Notes under the pieces: model-generated
Seen by the model: the letters and a program-made list of their open reading frames with translations, nothing else
Database searches by the model: none
Told to the model about the DNA's origin: nothing
Assembly (NCBI RefSeq): GCF_004923295.1
Contig: NZ_CP039638.1
Coordinates: 1-64,000 of the forward strand
Reading direction: 5' to 3'
Length of the DNA stretch: 64,000 nucleotides
Source: Azospirillum sp. TSH100
Lineage (GTDB): Bacteria; Pseudomonadota; Alphaproteobacteria; Azospirillales; Azospirillaceae
Shown: positions 39,951 through 48,927 of the stretch, piece by piece
How the letters are laid out: every line of letters starts with the position of its first letter
Position numbering within the stretch: the stretch's first letter is position 1
Program-made: the position numbers and the translations under genes

Positions 39951-42007
39951 GGACGTCCCTTCAACCCGCCGCTCTGAATCACCCTCTCCCCCCCGGGGAG
40001 AGGGAAGGGGCCCACCGCTCTGCGGTGGGAAGGGTGAGGGGGACGCGCGTCGGCCCTTTCACAAAGCTCCTGCACCCCCTCCTCCTCATCTTCCTCCTTC
40101 TGACCATCGCCACCCCCGCCGCCGCCTTCAGCCCGCAGGATCCGCCGTTGCTGGCGGACCAGGTGCGCTACGGCCTGATCCCGCCCGTCCGCCAGCGGAT
40201 GCCGGACGAGCCGCTGATCGTCGATCTGGAGGCCAAGGGCCGCGACCTCGGCCGTTCCGGCGGCTGGATCCGCACCTTCATCACCCAGCGGCGCAACAGC
40301 CGCATCGCCGTGCTCTACGGCTATGCCCGGCTGGTCGGCTACACCGCAAAGCGCGAGATCGTTCCCGACATCCTGAAGGACTTCAAGGTCGTCGACGGCC
40401 GCGACTTCACCCTGACCCTGCGGGCCGGCCACCGCTGGTCGGACGGCGCCCCCTTCACCAGCGACGACATCCGCTACTGGTGGGAGGACATCGCCAACAA
40501 CCCGCTGCTGTCGCCGTCGGGCCCGCCGCGCTTCATGCTGGTGGACGGCAAGCCGCCGCAGGTCAGCTTTCCCGACGCGGTCACCGCCCGCTTCCGCTGG
40601 GACGAGCCGAACCCCAATTTCCTGCCGGCGCTGGCCGCCGCCCGGCCGCCCTTCATCGCCCGCCCGGCCCATTACCTGAAACGCTACCACGCCCGCTACA
40701 CCAGCGAGGCGGAGCTGGCGCCGCTGATCGCCAAATACAAGGTCCGCAACTGGGCGGCCCTGCACAACGCGCTGGACGACATGTTCCGGATGGAGAATCC
40801 GGACCAGCCGACGCTCCAGCCCTGGATGGCGGTCTCCAAGGGCACCGGCAACCACCTGCTGTTCCAGCGCAATCCCTATTACCACCGCTTCGACCGGCGC
40901 GGCATGCAGCTGCCCTATGCCGACGGGCTGGACGTGACGGTGATGGCCGGCGGGCTGATCCCGGCCCAGGTCGCCACCGGCAAGGCCGACCTCCAGGCCG
41001 AAGGACTGACCTTCTCCCAGGTGCCGGTCCTGGTGTCGGGCGAGCGCGAGGCCGACTATCGCACCCTGCTGTGGCCGGAGGGCAAGGCGGCGGAAATCGC
41101 CCTCTACCCCAACCTGAACTACAACGACCCGGTCTGGCGCACCCTGCTGCGCGACGTGCGCTTCCGCCGCGCCCTGTCGCTCGGCATCGACCGCCGCATC
41201 GTCAACCGCTCGCTCTTCTTCGGGCTGGCGCAGGAAAGCGGCGTCGACGTGCTGCCGCACAGCCCGCTCTTCAAGCCGGAGCGCAACGGCGTCTGGACCG
41301 GCTACGATCCCAAGCGGGCGGCGGCCCTGCTGGACGAGATCGGGCTGAAGCGCAAGCGCGGCGAACTGTACCGCGACCTGCCCGACGGCCGGCCGCTGGA
41401 GGTGATCGTCGAGACCGCCGGCGAGAAGCCGGAGATCTCCGACGCGCTCCAGATCATCGCCGAGACCTGGCGCGACATCGGCGTGCGCCTGCTGATGCGC
41501 ACGGTGGACCGCGACGTGCTGCGCAACCGGGTCTATGCCGGCCAGACGATGATGGCGGTGTGGGGCGGCTGGGACAACGGCATCCCCGACCCCGACAGCA
41601 GCCCGGAAGAGCTGGCGCCGATGACCCAGGAGAATTTCAGCTGGCCGAAATGGGGCCAGTATTACCAGACCTCCGGCAGCGCCGGCGAACCCATCGACAT
41701 GCCGATCCCGCAGGAGCTGATGGACCTCGCCCGGCGCTGGCGCCACACCACCGACGAGACCGAGCGCCGCGCCCTGTGGTCGGCGCTGCTCGACATCCAT
41801 GCCGACCAGCTCTTCGCCATCGGCGTGGTGTCGAAGACACCGCAGCCGATCGCCGTCACCAACCGCCTGCGCAACGTCCCCGACAAGGGGCTGTGGCTGT
41901 GGGATCCCGGCGCCTATCTCGGCGTCTACCGCCCCGACGAGTTCTATTTCACCGACGCCCGCCCGGCCGATCCCGAGCCGGCCGGCACCCACCGCGGGGA
42001 GAACTGA
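39947..42007 (+). CDS. yejA: oligopeptide ABC importer, periplasmic binding protein (YejA-like)
   Basis: From the ATG overlapping the yejF stop, the protein has 686 residues. It is a family 5 extracellular solute-binding protein (for example DVRFRRALSLGIDRRIVNRS and VMAGGLIPAQVATGKADLQA). The true signal peptide, KLLHPLLLIFLLLTIATPAA with cleavage near AAAF, starts only about residue 40. The preceding residues (HPLPPGEREGAHRSAVGRVR) are encoded by a copy of the palindromic repeat. Either the export signal has a repeat-derived extension or translation begins at an internal GTG after the repeat (for example GTG near 40035). The rest of the protein is intact. Confidence 0.9.
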   Translation: MRTSLQPAALNHPLPPGEREGAHRSAVGRVRGTRVGPFTKLLHPLLLIFLLLTIATPAAAFSPQDPPLLADQVRYGLIPPVRQRMPDEPLIVDLEAKGRDLGRSGGWIRTFITQRRNSRIAVLYGYARLVGYTAKREIVPDILKDFKVVDGRDFTLTLRAGHRWSDGAPFTSDDIRYWWEDIANNPLLSPSGPPRFMLVDGKPPQVSFPDAVTARFRWDEPNPNFLPALAAARPPFIARPAHYLKRYHARYTSEAELAPLIAKYKVRNWAALHNALDDMFRMENPDQPTLQPWMAVSKGTGNHLLFQRNPYYHRFDRRGMQLPYADGLDVTVMAGGLIPAQVATGKADLQAEGLTFSQVPVLVSGEREADYRTLLWPEGKAAEIALYPNLNYNDPVWRTLLRDVRFRRALSLGIDRRIVNRSLFFGLAQESGVDVLPHSPLFKPERNGVWTGYDPKRAAALLDEIGLKRKRGELYRDLPDGRPLEVIVETAGEKPEISDALQIIAETWRDIGVRLLMRTVDRDVLRNRVYAGQTMMAVWGGWDNGIPDPDSSPEELAPMTQENFSWPKWGQYYQTSGSAGEPIDMPIPQELMDLARRWRHTTDETERRALWSALLDIHADQLFAIGVVSKTPQPIAVTNRLRNVPDKGLWLWDPGAYLGVYRPDEFYFTDARPADPEPAGTHRGEN
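39982..40042. repeat. palindromic repeat, copy 7, inside the yejA 5' coding region
   Basis: CCCTCTCC...GGGGAGAGGG is followed by an extra hairpin GGGCCCACCGC / GCGGTGGGA and then GGGTGAGGGGG. It is a left unit with a 27-base insertion before the GGGTGAGGGGG tail. It lies between the start codon and the signal peptide of yejA and remains in frame. Confidence 0.8.
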
Positions 42008-42012
42008 CGGTC

Positions 42013-43044
42013 ATGCTACGCTTCATCCTGCACCGGCTGCTGGTGATGGTGCCGACGCTGATCGTGGTGTCGATGCTGATCTTCCTCGTCATCAACCTGC
42101 CGCCCGGCGACTATCTGTCCAACCAGATCGCCGAACTGCGCGCCACCGGCCAGGAGGCCGGTCTGGCGAAGGCGGAATTCCTGCGCCACGAATATGCGCT
42201 CGACCGCCCGCTCGCCGAACAGTACCTGATCTGGATCGGGGCCTGGCCGGGGCCGAACGGCTTCCACGGCCTGTTGCAGGGCGACCTCGGCTGGTCCTTC
42301 GAGTTCAACAAGCCGGTGGCGGCGGTGGTGGGCGAGACTCTGTGGTTCACCGTCATCCTCAACCTCGCCGCCGTGCTGTTCGTCTATCTGGTATCCTTCC
42401 CGCTGGGATCGCTGGCGGCGATCCGCGCCAACAGCTGGGTCGACTATCTCGCCGCCGCCGTCGGTTACATCGGGCTGGCGACGCCCAACTTCCTCTTGGC
42501 GCTGATCCTGCTCTATTACGGCCAGAAATGGCTGGGGCTCCCGATCGGCGGGCTGGTCGACGCGAAATACGAGGACCAGCCGCTCAGCTGGGCCAAGGTC
42601 GGCTCGGTGCTGGAGCACCTCATCATCCCCACCATCGTCATCGGCCTGTCCGGCACCGCCGCCATGGTGCGCCGCCTGCGCGCCAACCTGCTGGACGAGC
42701 TGGGCAAACCCTATGTCGTCACCGCCAAGGCCAAGGGCGTGCCGCCGCTGCGCCGGCTGACCCGCTATCCGCTGCGCATGGCGCTGAACCCCTTCGTCTC
42801 CGACATCGGCTCGCTGCTGCCGTCGCTGGTGTCGGGATCGGTGCTGATCTCGGTGGTGCTCAGCCTGCCGACCATCGGCCCGGCCCTGCTGGAGGCGCTG
42901 CGGGCGCAGGACATCTTCCTGTCCGGCTTCATCCTGATGTTCATCTCGCTGCTGGTGCTGATCGGCATGCTGATCTCCGACGTGGCGCTCGCCCTGCTCG
43001 ACCCCCGCATCCGCCTGGGCAAGGCGAGGAAGGCGCAATCATGA
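42013..43044 (+). CDS. yejB: oligopeptide ABC importer permease (YejB-like)
   Basis: The protein has 343 residues with about six membrane helices. It starts MLRFILHRLLVMVPTLIVVS, as DppB/OppB-type permeases do, and carries GKPYVVTAKAKGVPPLRRLT, the E-A-A-like loop that docks on the ATPase. The YejB-specific periplasmic insert (WPGPNGFHGLLQGDLGWSFE) is present. It starts 5 bases after yejA and its stop overlaps yejE by ATGA. Confidence 0.93.
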   Translation: MLRFILHRLLVMVPTLIVVSMLIFLVINLPPGDYLSNQIAELRATGQEAGLAKAEFLRHEYALDRPLAEQYLIWIGAWPGPNGFHGLLQGDLGWSFEFNKPVAAVVGETLWFTVILNLAAVLFVYLVSFPLGSLAAIRANSWVDYLAAAVGYIGLATPNFLLALILLYYGQKWLGLPIGGLVDAKYEDQPLSWAKVGSVLEHLIIPTIVIGLSGTAAMVRRLRANLLDELGKPYVVTAKAKGVPPLRRLTRYPLRMALNPFVSDIGSLLPSLVSGSVLISVVLSLPTIGPALLEALRAQDIFLSGFILMFISLLVLIGMLISDVALALLDPRIRLGKARKAQS

Positions 43045-44243
43045 CGGTCGAAGGCATGAAGGGGGAGGGCATGAAAGACCCGGCCATCGGCGGCGCCTGG
43101 GAGCATTATGTCGACGACCGGCCCTATCCCGACCCGGCCGCGGCGGACGCGCCGGCCACCCGCTTCGACGCGCATGCCTCGACCGGGCGGCTGATGCTGC
43201 GCCGCTTCCTGCGCCACCGGCTGGCGGTGCTGGGGGCGCTGTTCCTTGGCCTGTCCTATCTCAGCCTGCCCTTCGTCGATTTCCTGGTGCCCTACGGCGC
43301 CAACGAACGCGATGTCGAGCATCTCTACGCCCCGCCGCAGGGCATCCACCTGTTCCATGAGGGGCAATTCATCGGTCCCTTCGTCTACCCGACCACCGGA
43401 CGGCCCGACCTGAAGGACTATCGCTGGCGCTACGAGACGGACGTCAGCCGGCCGATGCCGCTCCAGTTCCTCTGCCCCGGCGCCCCCTACCGCTTCCTCG
43501 GCCTGATCGAGTCGCGGGTCCGGCTGATCTGCCCGCCGCCGGGGGCCTCGCTGCATCTGCTGGGCACCGACCGGCTGGGACGCGACATGCTGTCGCGCCT
43601 CGCCATCGGGGCGCAGCTGTCGCTGACCGTCGGGCTGCTGGGCATCGCGGTCTCCTTCACCATCGGCATCACGCTGGGCGGCATGGCCGGCTATTTCGGC
43701 GGCTGGATCGACGCCGGGGTGCAGCGCCTGTCGGAGATTCTGAAATCCCTGCCGGAGCTGCCGCTGTGGCTGGCGCTGTCCGCTGCGGTGCCGGCGCAAT
43801 GGAGCCCGGTGACGGTGTTCCTCTGCATCTCGGTCATCCTCGGCCTGCTGGACTGGCCGTCGCTGGCCCGCGCCGTGCGCTCGCGCTTCCTGGCACTGCG
43901 CGAGGAGGATTTCGTCATGGCGGCGGAGCTGATGGGCGCCAGCCCGGCCCGCATCATCCGCCGCCATCTGCTGCCGAACTTCGCCAGCCACCTGCTCGCC
44001 AGCGCCACCCTGTCGATCCCGGCGATGATCCTCGGCGAAACGGCACTGTCCTTCCTGGGGCTCGGCCTGCGCCCGCCGGCGACCAGCTGGGGGGTGATGC
44101 TGAATGACGCCCAGAACCTTATGGCCGTGGAAACCTATCCCTGGGTGTCATTGCCGATGCTGCCGGTGATCCTGGTAGTCTTGTCCTTCAACTTCTTCGG
44201 CGACGGCCTGCGCGACGCCCTGGATCCCTATCATGGCGACTGA
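43041..44243 (+). CDS. yejE: oligopeptide ABC importer permease (YejE-like)
   Basis: The protein has 400 residues. The N-terminal cytoplasmic part precedes a first helix (LGALFLGLSYLSLPFVDFLV), a long periplasmic segment, then five helices with the ATPase-docking loop EEDFVMAAELMGASPARIIRR. HLLGTDRLGRDMLSRLAIGA is the DppC/OppC-type motif. ATG 43041 overlaps the yejB stop. The C-terminus FNFFGDGLRDALDPYHGD is complete. It ends the four-gene importer unit. Confidence 0.93.
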   Translation: MTVEGMKGEGMKDPAIGGAWEHYVDDRPYPDPAAADAPATRFDAHASTGRLMLRRFLRHRLAVLGALFLGLSYLSLPFVDFLVPYGANERDVEHLYAPPQGIHLFHEGQFIGPFVYPTTGRPDLKDYRWRYETDVSRPMPLQFLCPGAPYRFLGLIESRVRLICPPPGASLHLLGTDRLGRDMLSRLAIGAQLSLTVGLLGIAVSFTIGITLGGMAGYFGGWIDAGVQRLSEILKSLPELPLWLALSAAVPAQWSPVTVFLCISVILGLLDWPSLARAVRSRFLALREEDFVMAAELMGASPARIIRRHLLPNFASHLLASATLSIPAMILGETALSFLGLGLRPPATSWGVMLNDAQNLMAVETYPWVSLPMLPVILVVLSFNFFGDGLRDALDPYHGD

Positions 44244-44499
44244 CCCCTCACCCCGGTTGGGGCTTAGCCGGCACTCATATATATCACAGCGCATAGATGA
44301 GTTGCCCTCCCCAGGCCGGAAGTCATATTGATGCGCGGCAAGATCCATGTGAGGGGTTCTCTCCAGGCTGGAGCCTTGCCGCCGCCATCTGGACGACCCC
44401 GCAACCACCGGCGCCGAACCGGTTCCAAAGACAAGCACAGCGATCTGTTCCGCAGCGGATTTTCGGTTCCGAAGCATTGCTGAAGCGGAGTGTCCGAGC

Positions 44500-45813
44500 A
44501 TGCACCAGCCACAGCCGCCCCTTCGGTCCCTCCATCCCGACCGGACGCCGCCGCGCATCCTGCTCTACAGCCACGACACCTTCGGGCTGGGCCATCTGCG
44601 GCGGTCGCGGACGATCGCCCAGGCCCTGGTCTCGGCCTTTCCCGACGCCTCGGCGCTGATCCTCACCGGCTCGCCGGTCGCCGGCCGCTTCGACTTCCCG
44701 CAGCGGGTCGACCATGTGCGCCTGCCCGGCGTGGTGAAGCAGCCGGACGGCGGCTACACCGCCCGCAACCTCGGCCTGCCGATCGAGGAGACCGCCGCCA
44801 TCCGGGCGGAGATCATCCGCGCCACCGCCCGCGCCTTCCGCCCGACGCTGGCCATCGTCGACAAGGAACCGACCGGCCTGCACGGCGAGTTCCTGCCGGC
44901 GCTGGAGGAAATGCGGGCCAGCGGCAACACCCGCGTGGTGCTCGGCCTGCGCGACGTGCTGGACGCGCCGGAAGCCCTGCAGCCGGAATGGGAGCGCAAG
45001 GAGGCGGTCGCCGCCATCGAACGCTATTACGACCAGCTCTGGATCTATGGCCTGCCGGAGGTGTACCGCCCGCTCGACGGCCTCGACCTGCCGGCGGAGA
45101 TCGCCGCGCGGGTGCGCTACACCGGCTATCTGCGCCGCGAACCGTCGGAGGGCGGCGGCGCCGTCCAGGCCGCGGACAGCCTGATGGCGCCGCCCTATGT
45201 GCTGGTGACGCCCGGCGGCGGCGGCGACGGGGCGGCCCTGGTCGACTGGACCATCGCCGCCTATGAGAGCAATCCGGATCTGGCCCCCAATGCCCTGATC
45301 GTCTACGGCCCTTTCCTGGAGGATGCCCGCCGCCAGGAGTTCGCCGCCCGCATCCGTCCGCTGAAGGGCAGGGTGGAGACCATCAACTTCCATTCCCGCA
45401 TGGAGGATCTCTATGCCGGCGCGGTCGGCGTGGTGGCGATGGGCGGCTACAACACGTTCTGCGAGATCCTGTCCTTCGACAAGCCGTCGGTCCTGGCCCC
45501 GCGCACCCGTCCCCGCCTGGAACAGCGCATCCGCGCCGAGGCGGCGGAGGCGCTGGGCCTGCTGCGCACCCTGGACAGCGACCGCAACGGCGCCGACCCG
45601 CGGGCGATGGCCGACGCCATCCGCTCCCTGTCCAGCCAGCCGCCGCCCTCGGCCAGCCCGCTGCCCGGCCTGCTCGGCGGGCTGGAGCGCATCGTCGACC
45701 TGACGCGCGAGGTGCTGGCGGCCGAGTCGGTGGTCGCCCGCGCCACCCCCGTCACCCCGATCCGCCGCGCGGCGGAACGGCTGTCCCGCGCCATGGCAGG
45801 CAAGCGCGCATGA
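44500..45813 (+). CDS. predicted glycosyltransferase, MurG-like GT-B (COG4671 type)
   Basis: The protein has 437 residues. LYSHDTFGLGHLRRSRTIAQ is the N-terminal glycine-rich acceptor loop of GT-B enzymes of the MurG/GT28 type, and VTPGGGGDGAALVDW with VAMGGYNTFCEILSFDKPS is the nucleotide-sugar binding part. GCGGAG lies about 13 bases before ATG 44500. It opens a six-gene unit in which each following start overlaps the preceding stop. The 256 bases before it contain an AT-rich spot (near 44275) that may be its promoter. Donor and acceptor sugars are unknown. Confidence 0.82.
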   Translation: MHQPQPPLRSLHPDRTPPRILLYSHDTFGLGHLRRSRTIAQALVSAFPDASALILTGSPVAGRFDFPQRVDHVRLPGVVKQPDGGYTARNLGLPIEETAAIRAEIIRATARAFRPTLAIVDKEPTGLHGEFLPALEEMRASGNTRVVLGLRDVLDAPEALQPEWERKEAVAAIERYYDQLWIYGLPEVYRPLDGLDLPAEIAARVRYTGYLRREPSEGGGAVQAADSLMAPPYVLVTPGGGGDGAALVDWTIAAYESNPDLAPNALIVYGPFLEDARRQEFAARIRPLKGRVETINFHSRMEDLYAGAVGVVAMGGYNTFCEILSFDKPSVLAPRTRPRLEQRIRAEAAEALGLLRTLDSDRNGADPRAMADAIRSLSSQPPPSASPLPGLLGGLERIVDLTREVLAAESVVARATPVTPIRRAAERLSRAMAGKRA

Positions 45814-47120
45814 CCGACGCGGGACCGGACGGCCCGACGCCGTCCCCCATGGATGCCAAAGCCGTGCCGACACGAGCAATACCGTTGAAAATCGCCGTCG
45901 TGGTGAAGGGCTATCCCCGCCTGTCGGAGACCTTCATCGCACAGGAGCTTCTGGCCCTGCAGCAGCGTGGCATCGATCTGGCGATCTGGTCGCTGCGCCA
46001 CCCCACCGACAGCCGCCGCCACGCCCTGCACGACCGCATCACCGCTCCGGTCCGTTACCTGCCGGAATATCTGCGCGACGAGCCCGCCCGCGTCCTGCGC
46101 GCCCTTGGCCGCCTGATCCTCGGCCACCCGGCCGGGCTGCTCCGCACCACGGCGGCGTGGTTGCGCGACCTGATGCGCGACCGCACCGCCAACCGCGGCC
46201 GCCGCTTCGGCCAGGCCCTGGTGCTGGCGGCGGAACTGCCGGCCGACGTGCCCTTCCTCTACGCCCATTTCCTTCACACCCCGGCCTCGGTCGGGCGTTA
46301 TGCCGCCGCGATCCGTGGCATCGGCTGGGGCTTTTCCGCCCATGCCAAGGACATCTGGACGACGCCGGAATGGGAAAAGCGCGAGAAGCTGGCCGACGCC
46401 CGCTTCGGCGTCACCTGCACCGCCGTCGGCGCCGCCCATCTGCGCGGTCTGGCCCCCGATTCCGGCCGCATCGACCTTGTTTATCACGGTCTCGACCTTT
46501 CCCGCTTCCCCGCCCCGCCGGACCGGACGGACGCCGCGCAGCGCGACGGCTCCACCCCCGACCGCGCAGTGGAGATCCTGTCGGTCGGCCGGCTGGTGGA
46601 GAAGAAGGGCTACGACCGGCTGCTCGACGCGCTGGCGATGCTGCCGGACGGGCTGCACTGGCGGCTGGTCCATATCGGCTCCGGGGACCTGAAGCAGTCG
46701 CTGCGCGCCCAGGCCGAGCGGCTCGGCCTGTCCGGCCGCATCGACTGGCGCGGCGCCCAGGATCAGGCGACCGTGATCGAGGCGCTGCGCCACGCCGACC
46801 TGTTCGTGCTGACCAGCGTGGTGGCCGGCGACGGCGACCGCGACGGCCTGCCCAATGTCCTGATGGAGGCGGCGAGCCAGCGCCTCGCCATCCTCTCCAC
46901 CGCCGTTTCCGCGATCCCGGAATTCATCACCGACGGCACCCACGGCCTGCTGACCGACGGCAGCCCGCCCGCCATCGCCGCCGCGCTCGAACGGCTCGCC
47001 GGCGATCCCGCCCTGCGCCTGCGGCTGGGCGAAGCCGCCCACGACCGCCTGCGCGCCGAGTTCGGCATGACCGCCGGCATCGACCGCCTCGTCCGCCGCC
47101 TGGAGGAGGCAGCGGCGTGA
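45810..47120 (+). CDS. glycosyltransferase family 4
   Basis: The protein has 436 residues. It begins with a 25-residue loose tail, then IAVVVKGYPRLSETFIAQEL, typical of colanic-acid/exopolysaccharide GT4 enzymes. GWGFSAHAKDIW, ILSVGRLVEKKGYDRLLDAL and GLPNVLMEAASQRLAILST (E-x7-E-like donor site) follow in order. The ATG overlaps the previous stop by 4 bases. It likely adds a sugar to a lipid- or polymer-linked glycan in the cytoplasm. Confidence 0.9.
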   Translation: MTDAGPDGPTPSPMDAKAVPTRAIPLKIAVVVKGYPRLSETFIAQELLALQQRGIDLAIWSLRHPTDSRRHALHDRITAPVRYLPEYLRDEPARVLRALGRLILGHPAGLLRTTAAWLRDLMRDRTANRGRRFGQALVLAAELPADVPFLYAHFLHTPASVGRYAAAIRGIGWGFSAHAKDIWTTPEWEKREKLADARFGVTCTAVGAAHLRGLAPDSGRIDLVYHGLDLSRFPAPPDRTDAAQRDGSTPDRAVEILSVGRLVEKKGYDRLLDALAMLPDGLHWRLVHIGSGDLKQSLRAQAERLGLSGRIDWRGAQDQATVIEALRHADLFVLTSVVAGDGDRDGLPNVLMEAASQRLAILSTAVSAIPEFITDGTHGLLTDGSPPAIAAALERLAGDPALRLRLGEAAHDRLRAEFGMTAGIDRLVRRLEEAAA

Positions 47121-48226
47121 CCGCTCCACCCGTCGCCGGCCCGCGCATCGCCTTCTACGCCCCGCTGAAGCCGGTCGACCATCCGGTCCCCTCCGGCGAC
47201 CGCCAGATGGCCCGCCTGATCCTGCGCGCGCTGAAAGCGACAGGCCCGGTGGAGGTGGCGAGCAGCCTGCGCGTTTATGACGGCGCCGGCGACCCTGCCA
47301 CCCAAGCGCGCCTGACCGCCGCCGCCGCCGCCGAATGCGACCGGCTGCTGTCCCTCTACGCCGCCGATCCGGCCCGGCGCCCGGCGCTGTGGCTCAGCTA
47401 CCACGTCTATTACAAGGCCCCCGACCTGATCGGCCCGGTCATCGCCCGCCGCCTCGGCATCCCCTATGCCGTCATCGAGGCCACCCGCGCCCGCAAGCGT
47501 CTGACCGGCCCCTGGTCCGCCTTCGCCGCCGCCGCCGAGTCCGCCATCGAGGCGGCCGACCTCGTGCTCTGCGTCAGCGCGCGCGACAGGCAGGCGGTGG
47601 AGGCCTATGGCCCGCCCGGCCAGCGGGTGGCGATGCTGCCCCCCTTCCTCGACCTGCCGCCTGCGGTCGAACGCCCGGAGCCTGGCTCTCCGCCCCGCCT
47701 GCTCACGGTCGCCATGATGCGGCCGGGCGACAAGCTGGCCTCCTACCGCCTGCTGGCCGACGCTCTCACCCTCGCCGCCGCCCGGCCCTGGACTCTCGAC
47801 ATCGTCGGCGACGGCCCGGCGGCGGCCGAGGTGGCGGCGCTGTTCGCCCCCTTCGGCCCCCGCGTGACGCTTCACGGCGCCTGCGCCCCCGCCGCTCTCG
47901 CCGCCCATTACGCCGGCGCCGACCTGCTGGTCTGGCCCGGCCTGAACGAAGCGTTCGGCATGGTCTATCTGGAGGCCCAGGCGCACGGCGTGCCGGTGCT
48001 CGCCGTCGACAACGCCGGCACCGGCACCGTCATCCGCGACGGCCTCTGCGGCCGCCTGACCGGCCCGGCCCCGCAGGAGTTCGCCGCCACGCTCGCCGCC
48101 CTGCTGTCCGACCTGCCGGCCCTGCGCGCGCTCGGCCGCAGCGCCCGCGCCCATGTCGAGGCCCACCACGCCCTGACCGCTGCGGCCCAGCGCCTGCGCG
48201 GCCTGCTGACCGGTCTGATGCCATGA
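47117..48226 (+). CDS. glycosyltransferase family 4-like
   Basis: The protein has 369 residues from a GTG at 47117 that overlaps the previous stop (GTGA); GGAGGAGG lies 8 bases before it and fixes this start. GPRIAFYAPLKPVDHPVPSG opens the N-domain, and DLLVWPGLNEAFGMVYLEAQ holds the E-x7-E-like motif of the donor site. The third glycosyltransferase in the unit. Confidence 0.87.
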   Translation: MTAPPVAGPRIAFYAPLKPVDHPVPSGDRQMARLILRALKATGPVEVASSLRVYDGAGDPATQARLTAAAAAECDRLLSLYAADPARRPALWLSYHVYYKAPDLIGPVIARRLGIPYAVIEATRARKRLTGPWSAFAAAAESAIEAADLVLCVSARDRQAVEAYGPPGQRVAMLPPFLDLPPAVERPEPGSPPRLLTVAMMRPGDKLASYRLLADALTLAAARPWTLDIVGDGPAAAEVAALFAPFGPRVTLHGACAPAALAAHYAGADLLVWPGLNEAFGMVYLEAQAHGVPVLAVDNAGTGTVIRDGLCGRLTGPAPQEFAATLAALLSDLPALRALGRSARAHVEAHHALTAAAQRLRGLLTGLMP

Positions 48227-48927
48227 TCCGACTGGCTTTCCTGCGCCACGGCGTCACCAGCTGGAACCGCGAGGGCCGCATCCAGGGCCGCACAGACATC
48301 CCGCTCGACCCGGAGGGCCGCGACCGCCTCGCCCGTCTGACCCTGCCGCCGGACTGGCGCGACGCCACCCTGCACGCCAGCCCGCTCGCCCGCGCCATGG
48401 AGACCGCAAGCCTCCTCTGCCCCGGCCGCCCCATACACACCGACTCCCGCCTGATCGAGATGGACTGGGGCGCCTGGGAGGGCTTGCGCGGCCACGACCT
48501 GCGCGCCGATCCCGCCAGCGGCTACCGCGACCTGGAGCATTGGGGCTGGGACTTCCGCCCCCCCAACGGCGAAAGCCCCGCCGACGTGCGCGAGCGGTTG
48601 AGGGGTTGGCTGGACTCAATACAGGCCCAATCCCCTCTCCCCCCCGGGGAGAGGGTTAGGGTGAGGGGGGAGCACGGCGAGGATTCTCGGGATAGCCACG
48701 CAACGCATCCCCCTCACCCCGCCCCTCTCCCCGGGGGGGAGAGGGAGAGTCACCTGATCGTCACCCACATCGGCGTGATCCGCGCCGCGCTGGCGCTCGC
48801 CTGGGGCTGGGACTTCCGCGGCCCGCCGCCGGTGCCGGTGAAGCGCAACCGCCTCTACGTCCTGACGCTCGCCACCGACGGCACGCTCCGCCCAACCGGC
48901 CCAGAAGAAGGCCTGCGCCTGTCATGA
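48223..48927 (+). CDS. histidine phosphatase family protein carrying a repeat-encoded insert
   Basis: The protein has 234 residues. LAFLRHGVTSWNREGRIQGR holds the phosphorylated His9; SPLARAMETA, MDWGAWEG and LIVTHIGVIRA (second His182) follow, as in broad-range phosphomonoesterases of the phosphoglycerate-mutase fold. Residues about 137-175 (starting SPLPPGERVRVRG and ending PHPAPLPGGERE) are translated from a full palindromic repeat inserted in frame. Without it the protein would have the usual length near 195. The insert falls in a loop before the strand carrying His182, so activity may survive. ATGA overlaps join it to both neighbours. It may dephosphorylate a sugar phosphate. Confidence 0.9.
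   Translation: MIRLAFLRHGVTSWNREGRIQGRTDIPLDPEGRDRLARLTLPPDWRDATLHASPLARAMETASLLCPGRPIHTDSRLIEMDWGAWEGLRGHDLRADPASGYRDLEHWGWDFRPPNGESPADVRERLRGWLDSIQAQSPLPPGERVRVRGEHGEDSRDSHATHPPHPAPLPGGERESHLIVTHIGVIRAALALAWGWDFRGPPPVPVKRNRLYVLTLATDGTLRPTGPEEGLRLS
48632..48745. repeat. composite palindromic repeat, full copy 8, inside the phosphatase gene
   Basis: The left unit CCCCTCTCC...GAGAGGG + TTAGGGTGAGGGGG, core CACGGCGAGGATTCTCGG, and the inverted right unit CCCCCTCACCCCGCCCCTC are all present. It is open in the phosphatase frame over its full length, so the host gene was not broken. Confidence 0.9.
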
